This document shows positions 1-9,476 of a stretch of DNA of 64,000 nt, piece after piece (the stretch's first letter is position 1; the number at the start of each line of letters is the position of its first letter). The DNA is taken from assembly GCA_012729225.1 (NCBI GenBank), contig JAAYDO010000139.1, positions 1-64,000 on the forward strand. The letters run 5' to 3'. The stretch comes from Bacteroidales bacterium. GTDB lineage: Bacteria > Bacteroidota > Bacteroidia > Bacteroidales > Bacteroidaceae. The notes under the pieces were generated by a model that was not told the DNA's origin, ran no database searches, and was given only the letters and a program-made list of their open reading frames with translations. The translations under genes and the position numbers were made by a program.

Positions 1-54
1 GACAGTTTTGGGGTAGCATCCGTACATCTTCCCCACAGGGTTTGTCGGGTGCGC

Positions 55-744
55 CTAGATATAGGAGAAGAGGGTAGCACCCACAACAGTTAATACTCCA
101 CTTACCACAATGGAAAGTCCACTCATTGCTCCTTCCACATCACCCATCTCCATCGCTTTGGCAGTACCCATGGCATGTGAGGCACAACCAATGGCAATTC
201 CCTTTGCGATGGGGTCTTTGATGCGACATATCTGCAACCATTTCTCAGCAATCACATTGCCCAACACACCTGTGATGACAATGCTGACCACCGTCAGCGA
301 TACAATGCCACCTAACTCTTCCGACATGCCAATACCAATGGCTGTCGTGATGCTCTTAGGCAGTAGCGTCACATAAATCTCATGATTGAATTGGAAAGCC
401 AATGCCAGCAGCAGGATGGTGCAAAGGCTTGACAGCACACCTGCCGTGATGCCAAGAATCACAGCTCTATAGTTTTTCTTCAAAAGTTCCACCTGCTGAT
501 ACAGTGGCAGAGCCAAACAGATAGTGGCAGGAGTCAATAGATAGTTCAATCCGTCAGCCCCTTCACAATATGTTTGATAGTCCATGCCTGTGATGAGCAG
601 AAAGGCAATGACCATGATAATAGATATGACCAGCGGATTGATCAGACTCAACTTCGTCTTCTTTCTCAGCCACATGCCAATGCCATACGAACCCAGACTA
701 ATCAAGAGACCCACAAATACCGAATCTTGGAAAAAATCTTTCAT
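55..744 (-). CDS. lrgB: LrgB family protein (CidB/LrgB, murein hydrolase export regulator)
   Basis: 229 aa multi-TM ORF with LrgB-like sequence (KSITTAIGIGMSEELGG, GNVIAEKWLQ, IGCASHAMGTAKAMEMG); abuts an LrgA-like ORF. Confidence 0.9.
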   Translation of the reverse strand: MKDFFQDSVFVGLLISLGSYGIGMWLRKKTKLSLINPLVISIIMVIAFLLITGMDYQTYCEGADGLNYLLTPATICLALPLYQQVELLKKNYRAVILGITAGVLSSLCTILLLALAFQFNHEIYVTLLPKSITTAIGIGMSEELGGIVSLTVVSIVITGVLGNVIAEKWLQICRIKDPIAKGIAIGCASHAMGTAKAMEMGDVEGAMSGLSIVVSGVLTVVGATLFSYI

Positions 745-1097
745 GACTTTCCCTCCTTTCTTTTAATCATCCATTGTGTAGCCCAGCCTGCACCAGCCAT
801 CACCACAAATGTGCTAATGACACATACGGCAACAAACGTCAGCCAAGAATCCTGCACCAGTATCCATGCGTCAATCAGTCCTACCGCTGCAGGAATAAAC
901 ATCACAGGCATGATGGTTACTAAAAAGAAACTCACTTCCCTAATGTCTTTCACTTTCACCCATTTCATTTCCAGAGCAACAAACAGCAGTGCTATACCAT
1001 AGATGCTTGCGGGAATGGGTAGTGGAAGTACTTTGTGCAACACCTCACCTATAAATGAAAAGGCAATGATGATCAAGAATTGCTTAATGTACGTCAT
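741..1097 (-). CDS. lrgA: CidA/LrgA family protein
   Basis: 118 aa, LrgA-like (GEVLHKVLPLPIPASIYGIALLFVAL); 4-bp overlap with lrgB. Confidence 0.88.
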   Translation of the reverse strand: MTYIKQFLIIIAFSFIGEVLHKVLPLPIPASIYGIALLFVALEMKWVKVKDIREVSFFLVTIMPVMFIPAAVGLIDAWILVQDSWLTFVAVCVISTFVVMAGAGWATQWMIKRKEGKS

Positions 1098-1370
1098 GTT
1101 ATGATAATCCTAAAGTCAATCTTCTCAGGTCTAATCTCTCATATTTCATGAGAAATCCCTGTTTCCAGAACTATAGTTCCTTTTGCAAGGCATGTAAACC
1201 TTGAAAACTTCTGCAAAGTTACGATTTTTTATCTATACCCCATTATCTTATCCTTATTAACCATACTTCTTGCCTCGCTTCTGGATGATTTGTGCATAAA
1301 AAATCCCTTTTGTTTTGCAGGTCAATGAAAATACACTAACTTTGCCAACAACATTTCATATTCAAACACG

Positions 1371-1912
1371 ATGATAGACAAAATTCGGCTTTCAACAAAT
1401 CCTTTGTGTCTCAAAAAGGCTATGAACAGTATGCGACAGACAAATATCCTGACAAGAAACTCGCAGTGTTGAGTTGCATGGACACCCGCCTCTCCGAACT
1501 TCTCATGGCAGCACTTGGGCTGAAAAATGGTGATGCTAAAATCATCAAGAACGCTGGAGGGCTTGTCATCTCTGCTTTTGATTCTGCCATGCGCAGTTTG
1601 ATAGTGGCTATTTATGAACTTGGAGTGGAACAAATTATGGTGATTGCCCATACTCATTGTGGAGCATGCCACATGAACTATGACCACATACATGATGGGA
1701 TGATTGCTCGTGGTGTGACAGAAGAGACGCTTGCCACTATCCGTAAATGCGGTGTTGATCTTGATGCTTGGCTGGAAGGATTCAAGGACACGACTACTTC
1801 TGTGATTCGTACCGTAGAGACCATCAAGACTCATCCTTTAGTGCCTCATGATGTCAATGTACGTGGTTTCATCATAGATTCAGAGACTGGTGAACTCAGT
1901 GAGATATGTTAG
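1371..1912 (+). CDS. Beta-carbonic anhydrase with apparent -1 frameshift near codon 6
   Basis: Frame at 1388-1912 reads AFNKSFVSQKGYEQYATDKYPDKKLAVLSCMDTRLSELL...HTHCGACHM (beta-CA CxDxR and HxxC motifs) but has no ATG. ATG at 1371 encodes MIDKI in another frame; adding one base at about 1386-1387 joins them as MIDKI-x-AFNKSFV. Confidence 0.8.
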
Positions 1913-2214
1913 CAACGAATGACCACATGGGTTTGGTCTTTTGTGGAGTTGTCTTTTGTTGGGTGCAAACGTGGTGTGATTTTTAGAGAGTGTGTAGTTG
2001 TGAAGAACGAGTGTTGATGGTTTGCGCATTGTGAATGTAGTGCACTTCCTGCTCTGCTTTTCTTCGTGATTGCTGACGATTGATGTATAGTTGTCCAAAT
2101 TATTTTTTTGAAGTCGTTTTGATTCTATTCAGAAAATATGATGGCATTTTACTTGCATCCCCACTGAAAAGGCTTATCTTTGTGGCGGTTTCACCTTTAA
2201 ATTCAACTTATTAT

Positions 2215-3642
2215 ATGAAGAAAATCTTGATTTACATGGTAGCATTGTCTCTTGTTGCCTTTGCTGGCAGCTGTAAAAAAGGACAATCGGGGCATGCGGA
2301 TGATGTGGATTCGTTGGCATTGGATTCTACATCAGAAGACTTGTTGCCTATGTTTCTGTATTATCACAATCCTGACAATATGCAGATTATGTTTTGGACT
2401 TCTTTGGAAAAACCCTATGAACCAGACTCTGCCTGGACTTTGCAGGTAAAGACACGGAAATATGAGCAGGAATATACAAAGTTGCTTGTGAGTGATGGCA
2501 GGTGGGTGGATGTGAAGTTCAGGGATGAACAACTGAAGGATCCAGATGGAAAGGACCTGATGATATGGGCTCTCCATCGTGAAGAGGTGCCTTCGTGTGG
2601 TATTAGATATGCGTTTGAAAATATCTCAGACACGTCATACATGAAGGGTGAGTATGGCGCGCAGATGTTGGTTTTGGTTACAGATGATTATCTGAAGACT
2701 CATAAACAGTTGAAGGTGGAGAGTTTTGGGTGGGAGAATAGACGTAAGATGGATGCCTCTGTTGTTGAAAAGTTGGAAGAGCAATATCAGATGAAAGCAC
2801 AACGCTCCGTGATGACATGCAAGATGGAGGATGGAAGATATGCCTATGGTGTGGTACAGTTCAAACCTCAGAACAAGAAGGTTATGGCATTGCAGGTGCT
2901 GACTGATGGCACGGAAATCTATGTAAGTGAAGAAGAAAGGACTGTGGACGAGGACGAAAGTTCTATTTGGAATGTGGATGATGGGGGTGAGTATGTGCCA
3001 AGTAATATTTTGGCGGCTTTTGAAGGTGCTAAGGGGCTACATCTCTGCTATGTTCGTCATGCTGCGGAGAGCACAGAAACAGGATGGATTTCAGTAGGTA
3101 AAGACAAGAAACTGAACATTTTCCCCAATGCTAGTTACTATAATTATGTGGATGAACCATTGCCTTTTTATCATGTGGATATGGCAAGGCTTGTGAAGAT
3201 TTTGAGAAGACATGATTCCATGTTTGAGAATGTGAAGATGACGAAGTGGGCATATTGGGATATAGATAATGATGCGGAGGAGGAAGTCTGGATAGAATCG
3301 GAGGATGGGTATGGTGCTGTCTTTAGTCTTGTGGACGAAGAGCCTAAGTTGATAGTGGCTTATGACACAAGAATGACTCCAAAGAAATACATGAGTGGTG
3401 CTATCATGCTCAAGGGTTCTTGTGGAAGTGGCTGTGAGCGTGTGGAAATAGTCAAGATGGAAAAAAGCCGAAAGAAGCATGTCCTGACAGAAGTTCACTA
3501 CTATCAAGATGAAGAGAGAGAGGAAGCACAGTATGAAATGGATGGAAAGTCTGTGAGCAAAGAGACTGCGGAACAGTGGAAAGAAAAGGTGCTGGTAAAA
3601 GAAAATACTTATGGTCCTTATTTCAGGAGTTTCGGAGATTAA
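2215..3642 (+). CDS. Hypothetical lipoprotein
   Basis: Start at MKKILIYMVALSLVAFAGSCKK (lipobox) inside ORF 2080..3642; no family recognised. Confidence 0.75.
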   Translation: MKKILIYMVALSLVAFAGSCKKGQSGHADDVDSLALDSTSEDLLPMFLYYHNPDNMQIMFWTSLEKPYEPDSAWTLQVKTRKYEQEYTKLLVSDGRWVDVKFRDEQLKDPDGKDLMIWALHREEVPSCGIRYAFENISDTSYMKGEYGAQMLVLVTDDYLKTHKQLKVESFGWENRRKMDASVVEKLEEQYQMKAQRSVMTCKMEDGRYAYGVVQFKPQNKKVMALQVLTDGTEIYVSEEERTVDEDESSIWNVDDGGEYVPSNILAAFEGAKGLHLCYVRHAAESTETGWISVGKDKKLNIFPNASYYNYVDEPLPFYHVDMARLVKILRRHDSMFENVKMTKWAYWDIDNDAEEEVWIESEDGYGAVFSLVDEEPKLIVAYDTRMTPKKYMSGAIMLKGSCGSGCERVEIVKMEKSRKKHVLTEVHYYQDEEREEAQYEMDGKSVSKETAEQWKEKVLVKENTYGPYFRSFGD

Positions 3643-3956
3643 GGACTGCTTTACCTGTCCACTTAAAATAACGTGAGTCTGGCGAATTTGCAAGATAAGG
3701 CACTTTGTTTTGATTGTTAGCGCATCTTTTCAGTCACGCTCTCCCCTTCCTTTTTGGTCATAATTCATGGGTAAAGAGATTGAATTTACATGTTGTGGAA
3801 GAAGGGTGAAGTGATTCTGGCAGTTTTTGTCGCAGAGCAACTCTTCCAAGCATGTGAATGATGTTGCTTCCATTCCTTAGATTCTTTATATCTTCTTTAT
3901 AGACAATGGTTTATGGGTGGCTGAGAACTCAATGCAGATGAGGGGGAAACGCACGC

Positions 3957-4066
3957 ATGGTTCATGGGTCATCGCACCATTGTTCATTGGCACTTGAAGC
4001 ATTGTTCGTTAGCCATTGAACCATTGTTCGTTGGAGCATGAAGAATGGTTCAATCCAGTACTTTGT
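3957..4066 (+). repeat. 22-bp tandem repeat array, locus A (4 units plus degenerate fifth)
   Basis: ATGGTTCATGGGTCATCGCACC / ATTGTTCATTGGCACTTGAAGC / ATTGTTCGTTAGCCATTGAACC / ATTGTTCGTTGGAGCATGAAGA / ATGGTTCAATCCAGTACTTTGT; period exactly 22. Confidence 0.9.
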
Positions 4067-4178
4067 CAAATAGCAGGGAAAACCAACCATCTTATCTTTG
4101 CACACGCATGCTTTTCTTTTCCCTCCTCGATGGTAATAGGGGTGAGGTTTTATGATGTTATGGTACTCCCGTTAAAAT

Positions 4179-4216
4179 ACAAATGCGGCTTGGAAATCTT
4201 TCCAAACCGCATTTGT
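4179..4216. terminator. Hairpin terminator between convergent genes
   Basis: ACAAATGCGG-c-TTGGAAA tc TTTCCAA-a-CCGCATTTGT; 10+7 bp stem with one mismatch. Confidence 0.8.
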
Positions 4217-4312
4217 TATTGTATTGTGATTGATGTTGTTTTATTCAGTTCTTGATTTGTTATCATTGTGACACCAATCAGAACCTACTCCGTTTCCCTC
4301 TTTTTATAATGG

Positions 4313-5671
4313 TTAGAAACTTGAGTAGATGACCTCGAGTTTGATAGGATTGTTCTTGCCTCCCACCAGACGGGCGCTGTTCATGCCAAAATCATGGTTG
4401 AGTTTGACAATGCCACCGCTTGAGTCCTTGGTGGTTTCTACAGGAATGATGAGCACCTTGTTCCAATTTGCTGTTGCTTTGCCTGCTTTCTTCTCTTTTG
4501 CCATTCCGGTTATGAGGCGAGCAATGTTGTTGAATGTGTAGGTGTTGGTACTGCTATTGAATGAAGCAAGATAAGACTCTCTGCCGTCTTGTATTTGATA
4601 GTTCTCGAAGAATCCATTGAGATAGTCGTCAAGACGAACGAGCAGTACTGTTTGAGGAATATTGAGTTTGAAGTTGCTTTCAACTTCATCATTATAGCGT
4701 GTGAGCGTAAGTTTTGCAGAGTTGATGGTGTCTTCCACATGAATCTGGTCTGCTGGGATGGTTGCCATAGTGAAGATCCCTGCCGGACTCTTCAGGTATG
4801 TGCAACTCTCGTCATTGACAAGTTGGTCAAGGTTGGTATTCTCGAAGTGTGTGGCTTCGACCACGGCATCGGTGGCAGCAAAGGTGCACATGCCGATGGT
4901 GTCTTTTGCTAACGTGCCATCGTAATATCTGAAGAAGAGATTCATTTGCACGAGGTCGATGTAAGCCATCGCTCCATCGCCATATTCAAGCTTGAAGTAC
5001 AGTCCCTTGCTGCAAGGATTCTCGCTCTTGAGCCATGCGGATGTGTTGGCAAAGTGTTCAGGGTGCTGACGATAATCACGAAGTATGCTTGTGCCAAGAT
5101 CAACAGGCAGGCTTATACGAATATTGTTGGAATAGTCTGTCTTCCATCGGTCTGCATCCGAGATGGTTCGGTCGCTGATGGTGAACCACTTGGTTGCTAT
5201 GGGTTGGGCTGTTGCATCAATGTACTCTTCTGGATTGATGTTCGTGTAGTAGTCTGCATTGGGATCGAGTGATTTGTTGAGTTCATACACGCTGAGTTTG
5301 AATGACTGGAGTGAGTCACCAACAAAGTTGTCGATAAAGAGACGTACGTCAAGGCGTGTGCAGGCATCATCGTTGCGGATGATTTCAGGCAGGTTGAATC
5401 CTTCTTCACAGTGAAACTGTACCATGAAGTCACTTGCTATGGTTGTGTTGGTCTCAGGGTCTGTGAAACGACCAAAGTATGATTTGTTGGTGCGTGCCAG
5501 CACTGCGTCGCCCACGGCATAGGACTCTGTGGTCACATCGTAGGTTTTGAAGTTTTTGGAGACAATATCAGTGGAAGGCATCATGTCAATGCCTAATGTT
5601 GCCGTGTTGTCATCGCACGAAGCAAGCATGAAGATGCCCAATCCGTATGCTAATAGATGTCTGAGGTTCAT
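4313..5671 (-). CDS. DUF4270 domain-containing lipoprotein
   Basis: MNLRHLLAYGLGIFMLASCDDNTATLGIDMMPSTD...; lipobox, DUF4270-like; start moved from 5710 to 5671. Confidence 0.75.
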   Translation of the reverse strand: MNLRHLLAYGLGIFMLASCDDNTATLGIDMMPSTDIVSKNFKTYDVTTESYAVGDAVLARTNKSYFGRFTDPETNTTIASDFMVQFHCEEGFNLPEIIRNDDACTRLDVRLFIDNFVGDSLQSFKLSVYELNKSLDPNADYYTNINPEEYIDATAQPIATKWFTISDRTISDADRWKTDYSNNIRISLPVDLGTSILRDYRQHPEHFANTSAWLKSENPCSKGLYFKLEYGDGAMAYIDLVQMNLFFRYYDGTLAKDTIGMCTFAATDAVVEATHFENTNLDQLVNDESCTYLKSPAGIFTMATIPADQIHVEDTINSAKLTLTRYNDEVESNFKLNIPQTVLLVRLDDYLNGFFENYQIQDGRESYLASFNSSTNTYTFNNIARLITGMAKEKKAGKATANWNKVLIIPVETTKDSSGGIVKLNHDFGMNSARLVGGKNNPIKLEVIYSSF

Positions 5672-5675
5672 CTTG

Positions 5676-6491
5676 TTAAAATAATGTTTCGTAGAAATCA
5701 CTGTATTCATTTTTGAATGAATCTGCGTCTTGTGCCACTGGTCTCAGCACTGGAAGTCCTAATGATTTGGCATATTCAATGATGGAAGAATCAACATCTT
5801 TGCTCTCCACGATGACTCCATCAGAGAATTTGACTCCTATTTTTTCAAGTTCAGTGTGTCCGTAGGCGTTTTCACAGATGTCTTGAATATCGCTGTAGTG
5901 TGCGTCTTTGTATTCAACAAACTTGGCCTTTTCAACTCCAAGGTCGTTGTTGAATTCTTTTGCGGATACTTCCATCACGACTTTAGTGTCGCGGAATGAT
6001 GGTTCGTCCTTGTAGGCTTGTTTGATATAGAATGGAGCCAAAGCGGAAATCCAACCATGACAATGGATGACATCAGGACACCATCCGAGTTTCTTGACTG
6101 TTTCAAGCACACCACGAGCATAGAAGATGGCACGTTCGCTGTTGTCATCATATTCCTTGCCTTCTTTGTCGGCAAGGATTTCTCGCTTCATGAAATAATC
6201 GTCATTATCAATGAAATAGATTTGCATCTTTGCAGAGGCCAAAGTGGCTACCTTGATGATAAGCGGATGGTCTGTGTCATTGATGATAAGGTTCATGCCT
6301 GAAAGGCGAATAACTTCATGAAGTTGGTTTCGACGTTCATTGATGTTACCCCATTTGGGAGAGAATGTTCGAATTTCGTGACCAGCCTCTTGAATGGACT
6401 GAGGCAGAATGCGACCTTTGAGTGAATGCTCGCTTTCTGCCACAAGTGGTTCAATTTCTGTGGTGATAAATAATACTTTCTTTGCTTTCAT
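5676..6491 (-). CDS. Glycogen/starch synthase N-terminal (GT5-like) domain protein, short form
   Basis: MKAKKVLFITTEIEPL... WCPDVIHCHGWISALAPFYIK; only about 271 aa. Confidence 0.75.
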   Translation of the reverse strand: MKAKKVLFITTEIEPLVAESEHSLKGRILPQSIQEAGHEIRTFSPKWGNINERRNQLHEVIRLSGMNLIINDTDHPLIIKVATLASAKMQIYFIDNDDYFMKREILADKEGKEYDDNSERAIFYARGVLETVKKLGWCPDVIHCHGWISALAPFYIKQAYKDEPSFRDTKVVMEVSAKEFNNDLGVEKAKFVEYKDAHYSDIQDICENAYGHTELEKIGVKFSDGVIVESKDVDSSIIEYAKSLGLPVLRPVAQDADSFKNEYSDFYETLF

Positions 6492-6659
6492 TCTTTGCTT
6501 CTTTCCGATGGATTCGGAAATTTATTGCAAAGATACATATTTTAAATGAAAACGTGAAAAGTTATCAGTTAAAAGTTCTTTCTCACAGGTTGCTGGTAGG
6601 CTTCTCCCTGCTGTTTTAACTTTTCATTGATAACTTTCCACGTTTTAAGAGTAGTCCTC

Positions 6660-7538
6660 CTAAAGAATGAAAGGACCTGTGGGTATTTTGCGACGTAGGA
6701 TTTCGAGTGAAAAATCTACGCCTGCAATGATGCCATAACTACGCAGAATGGACTCAATGGTCTTGCGTGCCAATTCTGGATGGTTGTTCTCTTCGCTGAG
6801 GTGGCAAAGCCACACATTTTTAATGTCGGTGTGAAAGTTCTCTGCCAAGGCTTGGGCGGCTTTCTTGTTGGATAGATGTCCACGGCCACTCACAATGCGA
6901 TCTTTCAGAATCTGCGGATAGCGTCCTTGCTTAAGCATTTCTTCATCATAATTGGCTTCAAAAATGAGGTGAGTGCTCTTGGCAATGTATTGTTTCACGT
7001 TCTCTGTCACATCTCCCACATCGGTCATCACGGTGAAACGATAATCTCCGATCTCAATGTGGTATCCCATATTCTCGGAAGCATCATGGGGTAGTGAGAA
7101 TGCTGTGACACGGAAAGAACCTACTTGGAATGATTCGTCGCTGGTGATGTTGTGACGATTCTCTTCTGGTATCTTGACTGAGCTTTGCCAACTTCTATCC
7201 ATCCCTTCATGAATGAGGGATGTGGTGTAAACAGGAATAGCGCATTCTTTGCTGATTTTTCCTGCTGCTTTGATGTGGTCAGCATGGTCGTGAGTGATGA
7301 GTATGCCTTTCACCTTACCGATCTTCATGCCGTATTCCATCATGCTCTTCTTGAAACTTCGAAGACTAATGCCACAGTCGATGATGATGGCTTCTGTGCT
7401 TGTAGCCAGATAATAGCAGTTGCCACAACTTCCGCTTCCGAGACTGAAAAATGTGAGTTGGCTTTCGCCTTCTTTTTCCTTGCAAGGGATGGTATGAGTG
7501 ATTTCCTCTTCCATTCTTGCTACGTTCATCGGTTGCAT
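6660..7538 (-). CDS. MBL-fold metallo-hydrolase (YycJ-like)
   Basis: LTFFSLGSGSCGNCYYLAT...GILITHDHADHIKAAGK; HxHxDH motif. Confidence 0.88.
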   Translation of the reverse strand: MQPMNVARMEEEITHTIPCKEKEGESQLTFFSLGSGSCGNCYYLATSTEAIIIDCGISLRSFKKSMMEYGMKIGKVKGILITHDHADHIKAAGKISKECAIPVYTTSLIHEGMDRSWQSSVKIPEENRHNITSDESFQVGSFRVTAFSLPHDASENMGYHIEIGDYRFTVMTDVGDVTENVKQYIAKSTHLIFEANYDEEMLKQGRYPQILKDRIVSGRGHLSNKKAAQALAENFHTDIKNVWLCHLSEENNHPELARKTIESILRSYGIIAGVDFSLEILRRKIPTGPFIL

Positions 7539-7544
7539 GAAATC

Positions 7545-9305
7545 TTATTCTTTAGGCAAATTGATTGAGATGAAGTCTTCGTCGAGTTGTTTTTGATCCA
7601 CAAATGATGGTGCATCAAGCATTACGTCTCTACCACTGTTGTTCTTTGGGAAAGCGATGCAGTCACGGATGGAGTCGAGACCCGCAAAGATACTTACCCA
7701 ACGATCGAGACCATAAGCCAGACCTCCATGAGGTGGCGCACCATACTTGAAGGCATTCATGAGGAAACCAAATTGCTCTTGTGCCTTTTCTGGCGTGAAG
7801 CCGAGAATCTCGAACATCTTAGCCTGTAGCTTGGGATCATGGATGCGGATAGAGCCTCCACCCACTTCGATGCCATTGCAAACCATGTCGTAGGCATCGG
7901 CGCGTACTGCTGCAGGGTCGGTGTCAAGCATAGGGATGTCTTCTTCCATAGGGTGGGTGAATGGGTGGTGCATGGCCATGAAACGTTGTTCCTCCTCACT
8001 CCACTCGAACATGGGGAATTCTGTGACCCACAGAAGTGCAAACTTGTTTTTGTCACGAAGACCAAGGCGTTCGCCCATTTCAAGACGAAGTTCACACAAC
8101 TGTTTACGAGTCTTCATCGCATCATTACCGCAGAGGATGAGAATGAGGTCGCCAGGTTGGGCATTCATCTTCTGCTTCAGAGCCTGAAGGTCTTCTTGTG
8201 AGTAGAATTTATCGACAGAAGATTTGACGGTGCCATCTTCTTGTATGCGAGCATAGACCAATCCCTTGGCACCAATCTGTGGACGCTTAACCCATTCGGT
8301 GAGTGTGTCTATTTCTTTTCTGGTGTATGAAGCACAACCTGTAGCACATATACCACCAATGTAGGCAGCTTCGTCAAAAACAGCGAATGTGCCCTTCTTC
8401 ATCACATCGTGAACTTCCACAAACTCCATGCCAAAACGCATGTCGGGCTTGTCTGAACCAAAGCGTTTCATACATTCAATCCATGGTAGTCGGAGGAAAC
8501 TTCCTTCTATCTCCACACCGATGAGTTCCTTGAAGAGGTGTTTTGCCATACCCTCAAAAGTCTGGATGATGTCTTCTTGGCTGACGAACGACATCTCGCA
8601 GTCAATCTGTGTGAATTCTGGTTGGCGGTCTGCACGTAAATCTTCATCTCGGAAGCATTTGACAATCTGGAAGTAGCGGTCGAAGCCTGCCACCATGAGT
8701 AATTGCTTCAAGGTCTGAGGAGACTGTGGGAGTGCATAGAACTGACCGGGGTTCATGCGTGAGGGCACGATAAAGTCACGTGCACCCTCAGGTGTTGAAC
8801 CTATAAGCATGGGAGTCTCCACTTCTAAGAATCCAAGGTTGGAGAGGTAATTGCGTACTGCAATACAAAAGTGGTGACGGAGTTCGATGTTTTTTCTGAC
8901 AGTGGAACGACGAAGGTCGAGATAGCGATACTTCATGCGAAGATCATCTCCACCATCGGAATTGTCTTCGATAGTGAATGGTGGTGTAAGCGACTCGTTG
9001 AGCACATTGAGTTCGCTGACTTCTATTTCAATATCTCCTGTGGGAATGTTCTTGTTCTTGCTATAGCGTTCAGCCACTGTTCCTTTTATCTGAATGACGA
9101 ATTCTCGGCCCAGTTTGTTGGCACGGTCGCATAACTCTTGGTTTGCCTCCTCGTTGAATACTAACTGTGTGATACCATAGCGGTCACGCAAGTCCACAAA
9201 AGTCAGTGCACCCATTTTGCGTGAGCGCTGTACCCATCCAGCAAGTGTTACTTGCTTGCCTGCATCGGAGATTCTCAACTCTCCATTTGTATGTGATCTG
9301 TACAT
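7545..9305 (-). CDS. aspS: Aspartate--tRNA ligase
   Basis: 586 aa; [32 protein letters not shown]...[18 protein letters not shown]...GLAYGLDR. Confidence 0.98.
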   Translation of the reverse strand: MYRSHTNGELRISDAGKQVTLAGWVQRSRKMGALTFVDLRDRYGITQLVFNEEANQELCDRANKLGREFVIQIKGTVAERYSKNKNIPTGDIEIEVSELNVLNESLTPPFTIEDNSDGGDDLRMKYRYLDLRRSTVRKNIELRHHFCIAVRNYLSNLGFLEVETPMLIGSTPEGARDFIVPSRMNPGQFYALPQSPQTLKQLLMVAGFDRYFQIVKCFRDEDLRADRQPEFTQIDCEMSFVSQEDIIQTFEGMAKHLFKELIGVEIEGSFLRLPWIECMKRFGSDKPDMRFGMEFVEVHDVMKKGTFAVFDEAAYIGGICATGCASYTRKEIDTLTEWVKRPQIGAKGLVYARIQEDGTVKSSVDKFYSQEDLQALKQKMNAQPGDLILILCGNDAMKTRKQLCELRLEMGERLGLRDKNKFALLWVTEFPMFEWSEEEQRFMAMHHPFTHPMEEDIPMLDTDPAAVRADAYDMVCNGIEVGGGSIRIHDPKLQAKMFEILGFTPEKAQEQFGFLMNAFKYGAPPHGGLAYGLDRWVSIFAGLDSIRDCIAFPKNNSGRDVMLDAPSFVDQKQLDEDFISINLPKE

Positions 9306-9476
9306 ATATTGTTTGTTTTAATTTTATGCAAAGTTAGTGAAATTAATTTAGATTTGACAACGGACAAAGAATTATTTCTTTGGATATAGGTGTTTCCGAC
9401 ACATGTCTCTTGTGTCTTCCCTTTTTTTACATCAAATCTTGTGAGAACAGAGAAAAGAATCTTTTTAAAAAGAAAA

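Noticed and set aside
3957-4066. 22-bp arrays as CRISPR arrays
   Set aside because: Units are contiguous with no unique spacers between identical repeats, units are variable, the same family occurs at several loci, and no cas genes are nearby.
4016-4255. ORFs 4016..4255 (+) and 54133..54408 (-) as a conserved small-protein family (MNHCSLEHEEWFNPV... versus MNNCSLRHEECFNHV...)
   Set aside because: The similarity follows from the underlying DNA repeat (arrays A and D plus tail), many differences are non-synonymous, the C-termini do not align, and loci B and C do not keep the frame. Translation is not excluded but is not supported.
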